From Oleispira sp964022115 (lineage in GTDB: Bacteria > Pseudomonadota > Gammaproteobacteria > Pseudomonadales > Oceanobacteraceae), in the NCBI GenBank assembly GCA_964022115.1, contig CAXIBC010000003.1, positions 1 to 64,000 of the forward strand: 64,000 bases of DNA, in the 5' to 3' direction. Both the position numbers and the translations under genes were made by a program. The notes under the pieces were generated by a model. It ran no database searches. It saw nothing but the letters and a program-made list of their open reading frames with translations, and was not told the DNA's origin. Below are positions 8,984-17,016 of the stretch, piece after piece. Each line of letters begins with the position of its first letter. Within the stretch, counting starts at the first letter, position 1.

Positions 8984-9859
8984 ATGAGCATTTTAATCGA
9001 TAAAAATACCAAGGTTATTTGCCAAGGTTTTACGGGCGCACAAGGGACTTTTCATTCGCAGCAGGCAATCGAATACGGCACTAAACTGGTCGGGGGGGTT
9101 ACGCCAGGCAAGGGTGGGCAAAGCCACCTGGGGTTACCTGTTTTTAATACGGTTAATGAAGCCGTGAAAGCGACGGGTGCTGAAGCGTCAGTGATTTATG
9201 TGCCGGCTCCTTATTGTAAGGATTCAATTTTAGAAGCGGCTAATAGTGGTATTAAATTGATCGTTTGCATTACTGAAGGCATTCCAACACTGGATATGTT
9301 GGAAGTTAAAGTGAAATGCGACGAACTCGGTGTGCGTTTAATTGGGCCTAACTGCCCAGGGGTTATCACTCCTGGGGAATGTAAAATAGGCATTATGCCT
9401 GGGCATATTCACTTACCTGGCAAGGTGGGTGTGGTATCTCGCTCTGGTACCCTAACCTATGAAGCCGTGAAGCAAACGACAGATTATGGCTTTGGTCAAT
9501 CAACCTGTGTCGGTATTGGTGGTGATCCCATTCCGGGGGCTAACTTCATTGATATCTTGCAGTTGTTTCAAGATGATCCTAAAACAGAAGCCATTGTCAT
9601 GATTGGTGAAATAGGGGGCAGTGCCGAAGAAGAAGCCGCCGCTTTTATTAAGGCTAATGTGACTAAACCAGTGGTCTCTTATATTGCCGGTGTTACGGCC
9701 CCAGCGGGTAAACGCATGGGTCATGCCGGGGCTATTATCGCCGGTGGTAAAGGTACTGCAGAGGAGAAGTTTGCCGCACTCGAAGACGCTGGGGTGGAAA
9801 CCGTTCGCAGTCTAGCGGATATAGGTAAAGCTTTGCAGAAAATAACTGGCTGGTCGTAG
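8984..9859 (+). CDS. sucD: Succinyl-CoA synthetase alpha subunit
   Basis: Binds CoA and carries the phosphohistidine intermediate of succinyl-CoA synthetase. It shows the CoA-binding N-terminal Rossmann segment (CQGFTGAQGTFHS), GPNCPGVITPGECKIGIMPG, SRSGTLTYEA, IGEIGG, and the phosphorylated His247 in KRMGHAGAI. At 291 residues it has normal length. GGGTGA precedes the ATG. It ends the TCA cluster. Confidence 0.97.
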   Translation: MSILIDKNTKVICQGFTGAQGTFHSQQAIEYGTKLVGGVTPGKGGQSHLGLPVFNTVNEAVKATGAEASVIYVPAPYCKDSILEAANSGIKLIVCITEGIPTLDMLEVKVKCDELGVRLIGPNCPGVITPGECKIGIMPGHIHLPGKVGVVSRSGTLTYEAVKQTTDYGFGQSTCVGIGGDPIPGANFIDILQLFQDDPKTEAIVMIGEIGGSAEEEAAAFIKANVTKPVVSYIAGVTAPAGKRMGHAGAIIAGGKGTAEEKFAALEDAGVETVRSLADIGKALQKITGWS

Positions 9860-9871
9860 CCATTATTAGCG

Positions 9872-9925
9872 CCCTATTTTATATCTGGGTAAATGATTTA
9901 GGTTTTATCATTCTCTAAAATAGGG
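9872..9925. repeat. Inverted repeat downstream of sucD
   Basis: A 10-bp inverted repeat CCCTATTTTA / TAAAATAGGG (9872-9881 and 9916-9925) encloses a smaller AATGAT/ATCATT hairpin. No T-run follows, so it is a poor intrinsic terminator. It may stabilise the 3' end of the sucCD message or overlap the promoter of the next gene. Confidence 0.4.
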
Positions 9926-9965
9926 TATAACCTGCGCCGAAATCATTAACCTTGTGTGCATTTTT

Positions 9966-10484
9966 ATGAATATTACAGCTCAGCAAAAAGCCGAGCGCTT
10001 TATTTCGGTATTGCGTCATTGTCAGTTACTCGGCTTAAAGGTTGTACAGGCGGAGGAATCCAGTTTACAAATGCTATTGCCTTATAGTGACGACATTATT
10101 GGCAATCCTATGGCGGGTATTATTCACGGTGGGGCGCTGACTACCTTAATGGATACCGCGTGTGGTACTGCTTGTTTTGTCGCGTTAGAAGGGATGGAGT
10201 TGTGTCCTACCTTGGATTTACGGGTTGATTATATGAAAGCATCTGAGCCAGGTGAGAATCTGGTTGCTTACGCTTCGGTGACCCGTATTACCAATAATGT
10301 GATTTTTACTGAATGTCAGGTTAAGCAAGAAAACGACGCTACCCTTGTTGCTAAGTGTAATGCGACCTTTATGCGAATTGGTGCCGAGATGACACCACCT
10401 GATTTTAAGAATGTTATCAAAACCGGTGATGCGAGCATCTATATGGGAACTGAGCCCCTAGTTAAGAGTGGAGGAAAAGGTTAA
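9966..10484 (+). CDS. PaaI-family hotdog-fold thioesterase (first of pair)
   Basis: Predicted acyl-CoA thioesterase of the 4HBT/PaaI hotdog family; substrate unknown. The core motif is HGGALTTLMDTACGTA (His-Gly-Gly followed by the acidic residue on the hotdog helix), preceded by GNPMAGIIHGG; the strand LDLRVDYMKASEPG is also typical. The start is uncertain: ATG 9966 gives MNITAQQKAERF, and a GTG at 9954 would add four residues; neither has a good Shine-Dalgarno. Its stop overlaps the ATG of the next thioesterase (TAATG), so the two are translationally coupled and may act together. Confidence 0.85.
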   Translation: MNITAQQKAERFISVLRHCQLLGLKVVQAEESSLQMLLPYSDDIIGNPMAGIIHGGALTTLMDTACGTACFVALEGMELCPTLDLRVDYMKASEPGENLVAYASVTRITNNVIFTECQVKQENDATLVAKCNATFMRIGAEMTPPDFKNVIKTGDASIYMGTEPLVKSGGKG

Positions 10485-10921
10485 TGAGTTTTCAACATAT
10501 CATTCAGCAAGCTCAAACCAGTGGTGACTTCCAACCTCTTGTTGATAGTATTCCCTATGCAGGTTATATCGGTTTAGAGTTTCAACGTTTCGGTGATAAC
10601 GTTATTTTTAAGTTGCCAAGAAATATTGATAATATCGGTAATCCTATTTTGCCCGCGATTCATGGTGGAGTGATTGGTGGTTTTATGGAGCTGTCGGCAG
10701 CGATCAATTTATTGATGTTTATGGATACCCCCTTGATGCCCAAGATCGTTGATTTTTCGTTGGATTATCTCAGGGCGGGACGCGATCAGGATACCTTTGC
10801 TGAGTGTCAGGTATGGCGTCAAGGCAGTCGAGTAGCGAACGTATCGATCAATGCATGGCAAAATGACCGCGCAAACCCGATTGCAACAGCGCGTGCGCAC
10901 TTTTTACTGGCTAAAAAATAG
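10484..10921 (+). CDS. PaaI-family hotdog-fold thioesterase (second of pair)
   Basis: A second, diverged hotdog thioesterase of 145 residues. It keeps HGGVIGGFMELSAAINL but has Glu where the upstream copy has Asp in the hotdog helix, and retains the strand VDFSLDYLRAGRD. A strong GGAGG lies inside the end of the upstream gene and the start overlaps its stop by one base. Paired PaaI-like genes like these are common in marine gammaproteobacteria; substrate and quaternary partner cannot be told from sequence. Confidence 0.85.
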   Translation: MSFQHIIQQAQTSGDFQPLVDSIPYAGYIGLEFQRFGDNVIFKLPRNIDNIGNPILPAIHGGVIGGFMELSAAINLLMFMDTPLMPKIVDFSLDYLRAGRDQDTFAECQVWRQGSRVANVSINAWQNDRANPIATARAHFLLAKK

Positions 10922-10998
10922 TCAGTCTTGTTTAGGTAGTAGGACGGCGGTAGGCGTTAAATCCCTATCGCTGCTCAATCATTTTTTTAAAAAATCCC

Positions 10999-11026
10999 CT
11001 TGAAATTCAATTGTCTGTCCCTATTT
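10999..11026 (+). promoter_or_regulatory. Sigma-32 (heat-shock) type promoter of htpG
   Basis: CTTGAAA at 10999-11005 is followed after 13 bases by CCCTATTT (11019-11026), close to the known sigma-32 consensus CTTGAAA-N13/15-CCCCATNT. It lies about 70 bases upstream of the htpG ATG, consistent with HtpG being a heat-shock protein. Confidence 0.7.
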
Positions 11027-11095
11027 CTGTAACTAGGCTAAATCAATAGCTATTTATTTACCACATACCTGATTGTTCAGAGCTAGGGAGATCAT

Positions 11096-12994
11096 ATGAC
11101 TGCAAGTCAAAAAGAAACCATGGGTTTTAAAACCGAAGTAAAACAGTTACTTCATTTAATGATTCACTCTTTGTACTCCAATAAAGAAATCTTCTTGCGT
11201 GAGCTAGTTTCTAACGCATCGGATGCGTGTGATAAATTACGCTTTGAAGCGATCTCTAATGCCGATCTTTATGAAGGTAATAGTGAACTGGCGGTACATA
11301 TTGATTTCGATAAAGAAAAAAATACCGTAACGATTGAAGATAATGGTATTGGTATGAGCCGTGATGATGTCGTTAATCATCTGGGTACCATTGCTAAGTC
11401 AGGCACTTCAGAGTTTCTCGGCAAGCTAAGTGGTGATGAAAAACAAGATTCACAGCTTATTGGTCAATTTGGAGTGGGTTTTTACGCCTCTTTTATCGTT
11501 GCTAAAGACGTAATTGTTGAAACTCGTCGTGCTGGTTTGGATGCTGATCAAGGCGTTCGCTGGCAGTCACAAGGTGAAGGTGAATTCAGCCTTGAAGACA
11601 TAACAAAAGAAACGCGCGGTACCCGCATCACCTTGATTCTGAAAGATGAAGAAACGGAATTTGCAGATAGCTTCCGTTTACGCAGCTTGATTAAGAAATA
11701 CTCTGACCATATCGCAATTCCAATTTTCTTGCCTCAAGAAGAAAGTAGTGAAGATGATGGCGAGCAGTCGAAAGCACCGGAAGCGGTGAACGATGCAAAA
11801 GCGCTATGGACAAAACCGAAAACAGAAATTAGTGACGAAGATTATAAAGAATTCTACAAGCATGTATCTCATGATTGGCAGGAGCCACTTGCGTGGTCAC
11901 ACAATAAAGTAGAAGGTAAATTAGATTATACAAGCCTATTATATATTCCTTCTCAGGCACCTATGGATCTTTGGAATCGTGATGCCGCGCGAGGTTTAAA
12001 ACTGTATACCCAGCGTGTCTATATCATGGACGAAGCTGAGCAATTTTTGCCACTCTACTTGCGCTTCGTTAAAGGTGTTTTAGATTCTAACGATCTTTCT
12101 TTGAACGTTTCTCGTGAAATTCTGCAGCAAGATAAAAATGTAGACTCTATCCGTTCAGCCTTAACTAAGCGTGTCTTAGATATGCTGACTAAGATGGCGA
12201 AAAAAGATGAAGAGAAATACGCTAAATTCTGGACTCAATTTGGTGAAGTATTAAAAGAAGGTCCTGCGGAGGATTTTGCAAACAAAGAAAAGATTGCAAA
12301 TTTATTCCGTTTTGCCAGTACTCAAGGTGAAGGCGAAAATGCATCTGTCTCGTTAGCCGATTATGTATCACGTATGAAAGAAGATCAGAAGAAGATCTAT
12401 TACGTGACGGGTGAGAATTATAATGCGGTATTTAATAGCCCACACTTAGAGTTCTTTAAGAAAAACAATATTGAAGTATTGTTGCTAACTCAACGTGTTG
12501 ACGAGTGGATGATTAGTCATCTTGCTAACTTCGATGACAAATCTTTCCAGGATATCACTAAGGGTGAATTAGACCTTGATGAATTGACCGGTGAAGAAGA
12601 GAAGGCGGCTGCGGAAAGTTTAGCAGAAGAAAATAAAAGTTTAGTTGAACGTATTACGGCGGCGTTAGAAGGCGAAGTGAGTAAGGTACGAGTCACGGCT
12701 CGCTTAACCGACTCTCCTGCATGCTTAGTCGTTGGTCAAAACGATATGAATGATAGTTTGCGCCAGATGTTAGCGGCGGCAGGGCAGCCGGTGCCTGAAG
12801 CTGAGTCAACGCTGGAAGTGAATCCAAATCATCCATTGATTGAGACTATGGATAAAGAGCAGGACGAGAATCGTTTCAACGATTTGGCTCACGTAATCTA
12901 CGGTCAAGCGCAGCTAGCTCAAGGTAGTCAGCTGCAAAAACCAGCAGAATACGTCACTAAGTTAAACAAGCTACTGCATGACTTGATGAAATAA
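11096..12994 (+). CDS. htpG: Molecular chaperone HtpG (bacterial Hsp90)
   Basis: ATP-dependent cytosolic chaperone for late folding of client proteins. The GHKL ATPase motifs are visible: LRELVSNASDACDKLR, EDNGIGMSRDDV, GTIAKSGTSEFL and GQFGVGFYASF; the middle domain has LYIPSQAPMDLW and LNVSREILQQ. It has 632 residues (E. coli about 624). AGGGAG precedes the ATG. It is monocistronic, with a sigma-32-like promoter upstream and a strong terminator downstream. Confidence 0.98.
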   Translation: MTASQKETMGFKTEVKQLLHLMIHSLYSNKEIFLRELVSNASDACDKLRFEAISNADLYEGNSELAVHIDFDKEKNTVTIEDNGIGMSRDDVVNHLGTIAKSGTSEFLGKLSGDEKQDSQLIGQFGVGFYASFIVAKDVIVETRRAGLDADQGVRWQSQGEGEFSLEDITKETRGTRITLILKDEETEFADSFRLRSLIKKYSDHIAIPIFLPQEESSEDDGEQSKAPEAVNDAKALWTKPKTEISDEDYKEFYKHVSHDWQEPLAWSHNKVEGKLDYTSLLYIPSQAPMDLWNRDAARGLKLYTQRVYIMDEAEQFLPLYLRFVKGVLDSNDLSLNVSREILQQDKNVDSIRSALTKRVLDMLTKMAKKDEEKYAKFWTQFGEVLKEGPAEDFANKEKIANLFRFASTQGEGENASVSLADYVSRMKEDQKKIYYVTGENYNAVFNSPHLEFFKKNNIEVLLLTQRVDEWMISHLANFDDKSFQDITKGELDLDELTGEEEKAAAESLAEENKSLVERITAALEGEVSKVRVTARLTDSPACLVVGQNDMNDSLRQMLAAAGQPVPEAESTLEVNPNHPLIETMDKEQDENRFNDLAHVIYGQAQLAQGSQLQKPAEYVTKLNKLLHDLMK

Positions 12995-13016
12995 TATTCT
13001 GTTATTTTATGTCGTA

Positions 13017-13048
13017 TAAAAAACAGCGCTTAAGGCGCTGTTTTTTTT
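13017..13048 (+). terminator. Rho-independent terminator after htpG
   Basis: CAGCGC/GCGCTG stem (13024-13029 with 13035-13040), 5-base loop, flanked by an A-run and followed by eight T; the A/T runs extend the stem, so it could act in both directions. Confidence 0.9.
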
Positions 13049-13131
13049 AAGATGCTGATTTACAGTAAGTGGGGATTTTCTCAAAACCCATGCATCTGTT
13101 ATGATGCGGTTAAAAATTGGATAATAAAAGT

Positions 13132-13692
13132 ATGAAAGCAGTAAAGTTTCTTTTATCGGGTTTGTTATTGTCAGCGAGCATGCACAGCATGGCCGGTGGC
13201 TCTATTGACTTAAGCTTATCAAATGATTCTGCTCGTTTAGAGTATGACGCCGCTAAAGTAGGGTCTGAGTTGCATATCAGTGCCAGTGCCATGCACCATG
13301 TGGAAAATGGCGATTTGATTTCTTTGGGTTTGCATGTGGTGGATGTGCGTGAACCGAATAGCCCTTTGTATTTAGGTCTTGGCGCGCGTATTTTTGGTTT
13401 CAAAGACGGTGATGTCGATGGTGGCGCTCTAGGGGTTGGTGGTTTTTTTCGTTATCAAATTCCTAAAGCACCTGGCTTGAGCACGGCGGGTTACGTCTAT
13501 TATGCGCCTCAAGTCGTTTCATTTGATGCTACTGAGAACTTAACGGATGCTGATATCCGCATTCAGTATGCCTTATTGCCGACTGCTCGAGTCTATATGG
13601 GCTATCGCTACAGCAGTGTCAATATTGAAGGTATCGATAGAACCTTAATGCTCGAAGAAGGCATTCACTTTGGCTTTAAGGTAGATTTTTAA
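13132..13692 (+). CDS. YfaZ-family outer-membrane protein
   Basis: Small predicted outer-membrane beta-barrel of the YfaZ family; function unknown. The start was set at ATG 13132, giving a clear Sec signal peptide (MKAVKFLLSGLLLSAS...SMA), with mature protein from about residue 22; an in-frame TTG at 13117 would bury the signal. Alternating amphipathic strands run to a C-terminal aromatic (KVDF), as in barrel proteins assembled by the BAM complex. The next gene overlaps its stop (TAATG). Confidence 0.75.
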   Translation: MKAVKFLLSGLLLSASMHSMAGGSIDLSLSNDSARLEYDAAKVGSELHISASAMHHVENGDLISLGLHVVDVREPNSPLYLGLGARIFGFKDGDVDGGALGVGGFFRYQIPKAPGLSTAGYVYYAPQVVSFDATENLTDADIRIQYALLPTARVYMGYRYSSVNIEGIDRTLMLEEGIHFGFKVDF

Positions 13693-14171
13693 TGGCGCAA
13701 TGGCTGGGGCATAGTAACCAAAAGCTCTATCAGGCTCGCTTATTACTTGATGCATTAGAGCAGGAGGAGTCTTCCTGTTCTAATGCTCGTGGTTTGATAG
13801 CCGGGTTGCAGGAAGCCGTTTTGTTTCAACTGATGCTGGCTTACCAGTCATATCTTCATGAGATTGCCGAAATAGCTCAGTACCGAGAGTCATTCTTTTC
13901 TTTAGCTGAGTTATTGGAAAGCGTGCCTGTTGCTACCGGGGAGATGACCGAGCTTAAGCAGTTAGAGGATGATGATTTTAGTTGGTTGAGTCAGCTGCAA
14001 GCGGCTTTTCAAAACTGCAGTGATAAAGAGCAGTTTGTCGCTAAGACACAGGATAACCCTGTGATGATTCAACTACAGGATGCGACTCAAGTATCTTTAC
14101 CTTTGCGAACTTGGTTTGATGCCTTATCCCATATTATTGATTTGCAGCGTAATAATCGCCAAGAAAGCTAG
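13692..14171 (+). CDS. DUF6586-like conserved protein
   Basis: A 159-residue, mostly helical, soluble protein with no signal peptide. The start (MAQWLGHSNQKLYQARLLLDALEQ) and the helix ALFQLMLAYQSYLHEIAE pattern (here VLFQLMLAYQ) resemble the DUF6586 proteins of Pseudomonas and relatives, whose role is unknown. It is translationally coupled to the YfaZ-like gene through a TAATG overlap. Family assignment is from memory of the N-terminal pattern and is moderate. Confidence 0.6.
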   Translation: MAQWLGHSNQKLYQARLLLDALEQEESSCSNARGLIAGLQEAVLFQLMLAYQSYLHEIAEIAQYRESFFSLAELLESVPVATGEMTELKQLEDDDFSWLSQLQAAFQNCSDKEQFVAKTQDNPVMIQLQDATQVSLPLRTWFDALSHIIDLQRNNRQES

Positions 14172-14281
14172 TTTTTAACTGGCTTTCCTTTATCTTAATT
14201 ATACCCTTTACAACCCTTCAGTGATTGGTGTTAGAATTTCGCACCTTAAAACAACTGTATCTATTTTGTGAGTAAGCATTT

Positions 14282-14536
14282 ATGGCTGATTTTTTTGAAA
14301 TTGTAGAATTATCCAATGGTGATATTGGTTTGCGCAAAGCCGATGACGCATCAGCTGAGATGATTGTGACAATTCAGTTTTCTGCTGACGCCAAAGAGGG
14401 GCTTAAAAGCCACTATGTCGAAGTAGCCCACGCTATGATAGAGGCGGGGATTGATAAGGTGGGTGAATTATCGGGTTTGGAAATAGAGCATGAAGACCTA
14501 GCATCTGAAGCCGAAAAGTCGGGTATCATACATTAA
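14282..14536 (+). CDS. Small conserved hypothetical protein (84 aa)
   Basis: An acidic 84-residue protein, predicted alpha/beta, without signal or membrane segment. It starts MADFFEIVELSNGDIGLRKAD and contains GLKSHYVEVAHAMIEAGID. I recognise it only as a small protein kept in Pseudomonas-like genomes; no function can be given. A 110-base spacer separates it from the upstream gene, so it probably has its own promoter. It ends six bases from the convergent sulA stop. Confidence 0.6.
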   Translation: MADFFEIVELSNGDIGLRKADDASAEMIVTIQFSADAKEGLKSHYVEVAHAMIEAGIDKVGELSGLEIEHEDLASEAEKSGIIH

Positions 14537-14542
14537 CAAGGT

Positions 14543-14977
14543 TTATCTCCGCCGGATCAATAAAGCATGACTATTGCCAAGCTTCGCCGCGGCTTCTAGC
14601 GCTGCTAATGCTTGCTCTGATAATTGACCTGGCCATTCAATAATTAGGTGGCCTGTGCCGGCTGCGAGCGCTTTGCAGCACACCTGATGGAAACAATCTG
14701 GTTCGGCATAAATATGCAGTACTTGTGAAGCATCCATACCTAAAGCAGTAAGCCATGTGCGGTTTATCGACGGCTCGTCTGCTAGCCACATAAGCCAACG
14801 TTTATCGAGGGCCATTTGACTCAATATTGGCAATAAATAGATCGGCTGCAAGGCACTATCTGACGCTAGAATAATTTCACTAATACCGGCCTGGGTTTCA
14901 CTTGGGTTATTGCTGGCTTTTAAGGAGCTCGCAAGAGATATTTCAGGATTCTTAATTCCAAGTTGTAATTGACGCAT
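14543..14977 (-). CDS. sulA: SOS cell-division inhibitor SulA
   Basis: Predicted inhibitor of FtsZ polymerisation made during the SOS response. The 144-residue protein has the diverged RecA-like SulA fold; visible family segments are LLPILSQMALDKRWLMWLA and TALGMDASQVLHI, then the C-terminal GTGHLIIEWPG. It lies directly downstream of lexA on the same strand (73-base gap), the same lexA-sulA order as in Pseudomonas, so LexA control through the lexA promoter is expected. Sequence conservation in SulA is low, so context carries much of the call. Confidence 0.85.
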   Translation of the reverse strand: MRQLQLGIKNPEISLASSLKASNNPSETQAGISEIILASDSALQPIYLLPILSQMALDKRWLMWLADEPSINRTWLTALGMDASQVLHIYAEPDCFHQVCCKALAAGTGHLIIEWPGQLSEQALAALEAAAKLGNSHALLIRRR

Positions 14978-15027
14978 ACTGAGCTCCCTGTATTGGTGAA
15001 ATCTGGTTAAATATTAGTTAATAGTGA

Positions 15028-15057
15028 CGAATTAATCAGTGGCGAATTAATCAGTGG
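15028..15057. repeat. 15-bp perfect tandem duplication at the lexA stop
   Basis: Two identical 15-bp units (15028-15042 and 15043-15057) lie side by side. The second unit contains the last lexA codon and stop, the first lies just beyond it, so the duplication copied the lexA end without changing the protein. Confidence 0.9.
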
Positions 15058-15650
15058 CGGCGAATAATGCCAACGTATAAGCCTTCAATGGCGAAGTTGG
15101 ATTCTTTAAGGTTAACTTCAATTGGCTCGAAATCGTCATTTTCCGCATGTAATATCACTTTATTGCGGTTCTTTTGATAGCGTTTAACCGTCACGTCATC
15201 TTCAACTCTCGCAACCACTATTTGGCCATTACGAGCAGTATCAGTTTTATGAACTGCGATCAAATCACCATCCATAATGCCAATATTGATCATACTTTCA
15301 CCATGAACTTCCAGTAGGAAGTCAGCGTCGGGTTTGAACCAGTTGGCGGGTATTTCACAATGATCTTCGACGTGTTCTTGGGCAAGAATAGGTTCACCAG
15401 CCGCTACGCGACCTATAATAGGTAAGCCGAGCTGCTGATCCTCTATGATTCGAATACCTCGAGAAGCACCAGGCATCATTTCTATAGCGCCTTTACGGGC
15501 GAGGGCTTTCAGATGTTCTTCTGCGGCATTAGGTGAACGAAACCCCAATTGCTCGGCTATCTCAGCGCGTGTAGGTGGGAAGCCCGTTTTTATGATTGCA
15601 TTCTTAATCAGATCAAGGACTTCTTGCTGACGAGCGGTAAGCTTAATCAT
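15051..15650 (-). CDS. lexA: LexA repressor
   Basis: Master repressor of the SOS regulon; RecA-stimulated self-cleavage inactivates it. The winged helix-turn-helix is at about 25-55 (FPPTRAEIAEQLGFRSPNAA), the cleavage site Ala84-Gly85 is in RVAAGEP, and the catalytic dyad is Ser119 (HGESM) and Lys156 (DDVTVKRY), the same numbering as E. coli LexA. Length is 199 residues. Two SOS-box-like operators and a -35/-10 pair lie upstream, indicating autoregulation. sulA follows on the same strand and psrA diverges upstream. Confidence 0.98.
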   Translation of the reverse strand: MIKLTARQQEVLDLIKNAIIKTGFPPTRAEIAEQLGFRSPNAAEEHLKALARKGAIEMMPGASRGIRIIEDQQLGLPIIGRVAAGEPILAQEHVEDHCEIPANWFKPDADFLLEVHGESMINIGIMDGDLIAVHKTDTARNGQIVVARVEDDVTVKRYQKNRNKVILHAENDDFEPIEVNLKESNFAIEGLYVGIIRRH

Positions 15651-15675
15651 GCTGGTATTCCATTGTTTGGTGATA

Positions 15676-15691
15676 GTGTTTATCTATACAG
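15676..15691. promoter_or_regulatory. LexA operator (SOS box) 1 of lexA
   Basis: GTG-N10-CAG with an AT-rich centre (TTTATCTATA); one half-site matches the CTG-N10-CAG consensus exactly, the other differs by one base. It is the promoter-distal member of a tandem pair with centres 19 bases apart, like the double box of E. coli lexA. Confidence 0.7.
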
Positions 15692-15694
15692 TAG

Positions 15695-15710
15695 TTGTAA
15701 ATATATACAG
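15695..15710. promoter_or_regulatory. LexA operator (SOS box) 2 of lexA
   Basis: TTG-N10-CAG with the centre TAAATATATA. It covers the predicted lexA -10 element, so bound LexA would block RNA polymerase. Confidence 0.75.
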
Positions 15711-15728
15711 TGTTTTTACCCGTGTAAA
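15700..15728 (-). promoter_or_regulatory. lexA sigma-70 promoter
   Basis: Read on the minus strand: -35 TTTACA (15723-15728), 17-base spacer, -10 TATATT (15700-15705). The -10 lies inside SOS box 2. Confidence 0.75.
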
Positions 15729-15798
15729 GCCGTTTTTATGTATTTAATATAAAACTAATCGAATTTCTGCGACAACTAGGCTTGCACTAAAATCGTTT

Positions 15799-15812
15799 AA
15801 AACGTATGTTTG
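15799..15812. promoter_or_regulatory. PsrA-type operator upstream of psrA
   Basis: AAAAC-GTAT-GTTTG fits the described PsrA site (G/C)AAAC-N2-4-GTTT(G/C) except for one outer base. It lies about 30 bases before the psrA ATG, where PsrA autorepression would be expected. Confidence 0.6.
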
Positions 15813-15842
15813 AATTTCATAAAGCAGTAATTTGGAACGAAT

Positions 15843-16499
15843 ATGGCACAGAAAGATACCGCTGGGCGTATATTAGATGCAGCGGAAGCTCTTTTTTCTG
15901 AAAAAGGATTTGCCGAAACATCTTTGCGCAATATAACCACTAAAGCTGGGGTTAATCTGGCCGCGGTAAACTATCATTTTGGTTCGAAGAAATCGTTAAT
16001 CCAAGCTGTTTTCGCGCGTTACCTTGCTCCTTTCTGTGAACAGTTTTCTCTGCAGCTGGATCTCATTGAAAATCAACAGCCTAGTCCGGAGCAACTGTTA
16101 AAACTCTTGGTGATTACCTTAACCAAGTCCGGTTTAGAAAATCCTGAGAAGTTTGGTGTCTTTATGCGTTTATTGGGCTTAGCTTATAGCCAAGGTCAAG
16201 GGCATTTGCGCAAATTCCTAACCAGTGAATATAGCGAAGTTTTCACCCGTTATATGAAAGAAATAAACCGGGTAACGCCTCAGCTAACCCCGATGGAGCG
16301 CTTCTGGCGTATCCACTTTATGTTGGGGGCGGCGGTATTTACCATGTCGAGCGTCGATTCGTTAATGGCCATGGCGGACCATGATTTAGATACCAAAACG
16401 GATGTTAAAGATGTGATTGCTCAGCTGATGCCCTTTTTAGCCTCGGGTCTTATGGCCGTAGACCAAGATAAAACTGACGGTTTAAAGAATGTTGAATAG
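15843..16499 (+). CDS. psrA: TetR-family regulator PsrA
   Basis: TetR-type repressor/activator; in Pseudomonas PsrA senses long-chain fatty acids and controls beta-oxidation genes and rpoS. The N-terminal helix-turn-helix is clear: RILDAAEALFSEKGFAETS, then ITTKAGVNLAAVNYHFGSKK, which is very close to Pseudomonas PsrA. The C-terminal ligand domain includes the conserved MRLLGLAY segment. It has 218 residues. The position beside lexA, followed by an L,D-transpeptidase gene and nagZ, matches the Pseudomonas psrA locus. Its end overlaps the next gene by 11 bases, so it heads an operon. Confidence 0.88.
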   Translation: MAQKDTAGRILDAAEALFSEKGFAETSLRNITTKAGVNLAAVNYHFGSKKSLIQAVFARYLAPFCEQFSLQLDLIENQQPSPEQLLKLLVITLTKSGLENPEKFGVFMRLLGLAYSQGQGHLRKFLTSEYSEVFTRYMKEINRVTPQLTPMERFWRIHFMLGAAVFTMSSVDSLMAMADHDLDTKTDVKDVIAQLMPFLASGLMAVDQDKTDGLKNVE

Positions 16500-17016
16500 C
16501 CCTAAAGGCCCCTTGGTTGAAGTGTCAATTGAAGATCAGCTATTACGCTTTACCCGTGATGAACGGGTCGTTCATTACCCAGTTTCAACTGCCAAACTCG
16601 GTACTGGTCAAACTAAAGGCTCCAATCAAACGCCTTTAGGTTGGCACAGGGTGCGAGCGAAAATTGGCGCTGGAGCAAAAGAGAACAGTGTTTTTATTGG
16701 CCGTCGCTTTACCGGTGAAATCTATAATCAGGCCCTTGCCAAGCAATACCCAGAACGTGATTGGATACTCAGCCGTATACTTTGGTTAAGTGGTTGTGAC
16801 ATGGGTCATAACCGCTTAGGGGATGTCGATACCATGCAGCGCTATATCTATATTCATGGCACGCCGGATTCTGAACCTATGGGGATACCACAATCTCATG
16901 GCTGTATTCGCATGCGTAATGCGGATGTTATTGCATTATTTGACCAGCTAGACGTTGGTTGTGCTTTGTGGATTCAACAAGCAAGTTTTGCGAGGGCATC
17001 ATGTCAATCTGTGTAA
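16489..17016 (+). CDS. L,D-transpeptidase (YkuD domain), putative murein-modifying enzyme
   Basis: YkuD-fold cysteine transpeptidase of 175 residues. The catalytic motif is visible as IHGTPDSEPMG followed by SHGCIRMRN, with Cys in SHGCIR and the upstream His. There is no signal peptide at the chosen start, which is odd for a periplasmic murein enzyme; related short YkuD proteins beside nagZ also lack one, so it may be cytoplasmic and act on recycled muropeptides. The ATG at 16489 lies inside the psrA end, and nagZ starts 16 bases before its stop, indicating tight coupling with nagZ and peptidoglycan recycling. Confidence 0.85.
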   Translation: MLNSPKGPLVEVSIEDQLLRFTRDERVVHYPVSTAKLGTGQTKGSNQTPLGWHRVRAKIGAGAKENSVFIGRRFTGEIYNQALAKQYPERDWILSRILWLSGCDMGHNRLGDVDTMQRYIYIHGTPDSEPMGIPQSHGCIRMRNADVIALFDQLDVGCALWIQQASFARASCQSV

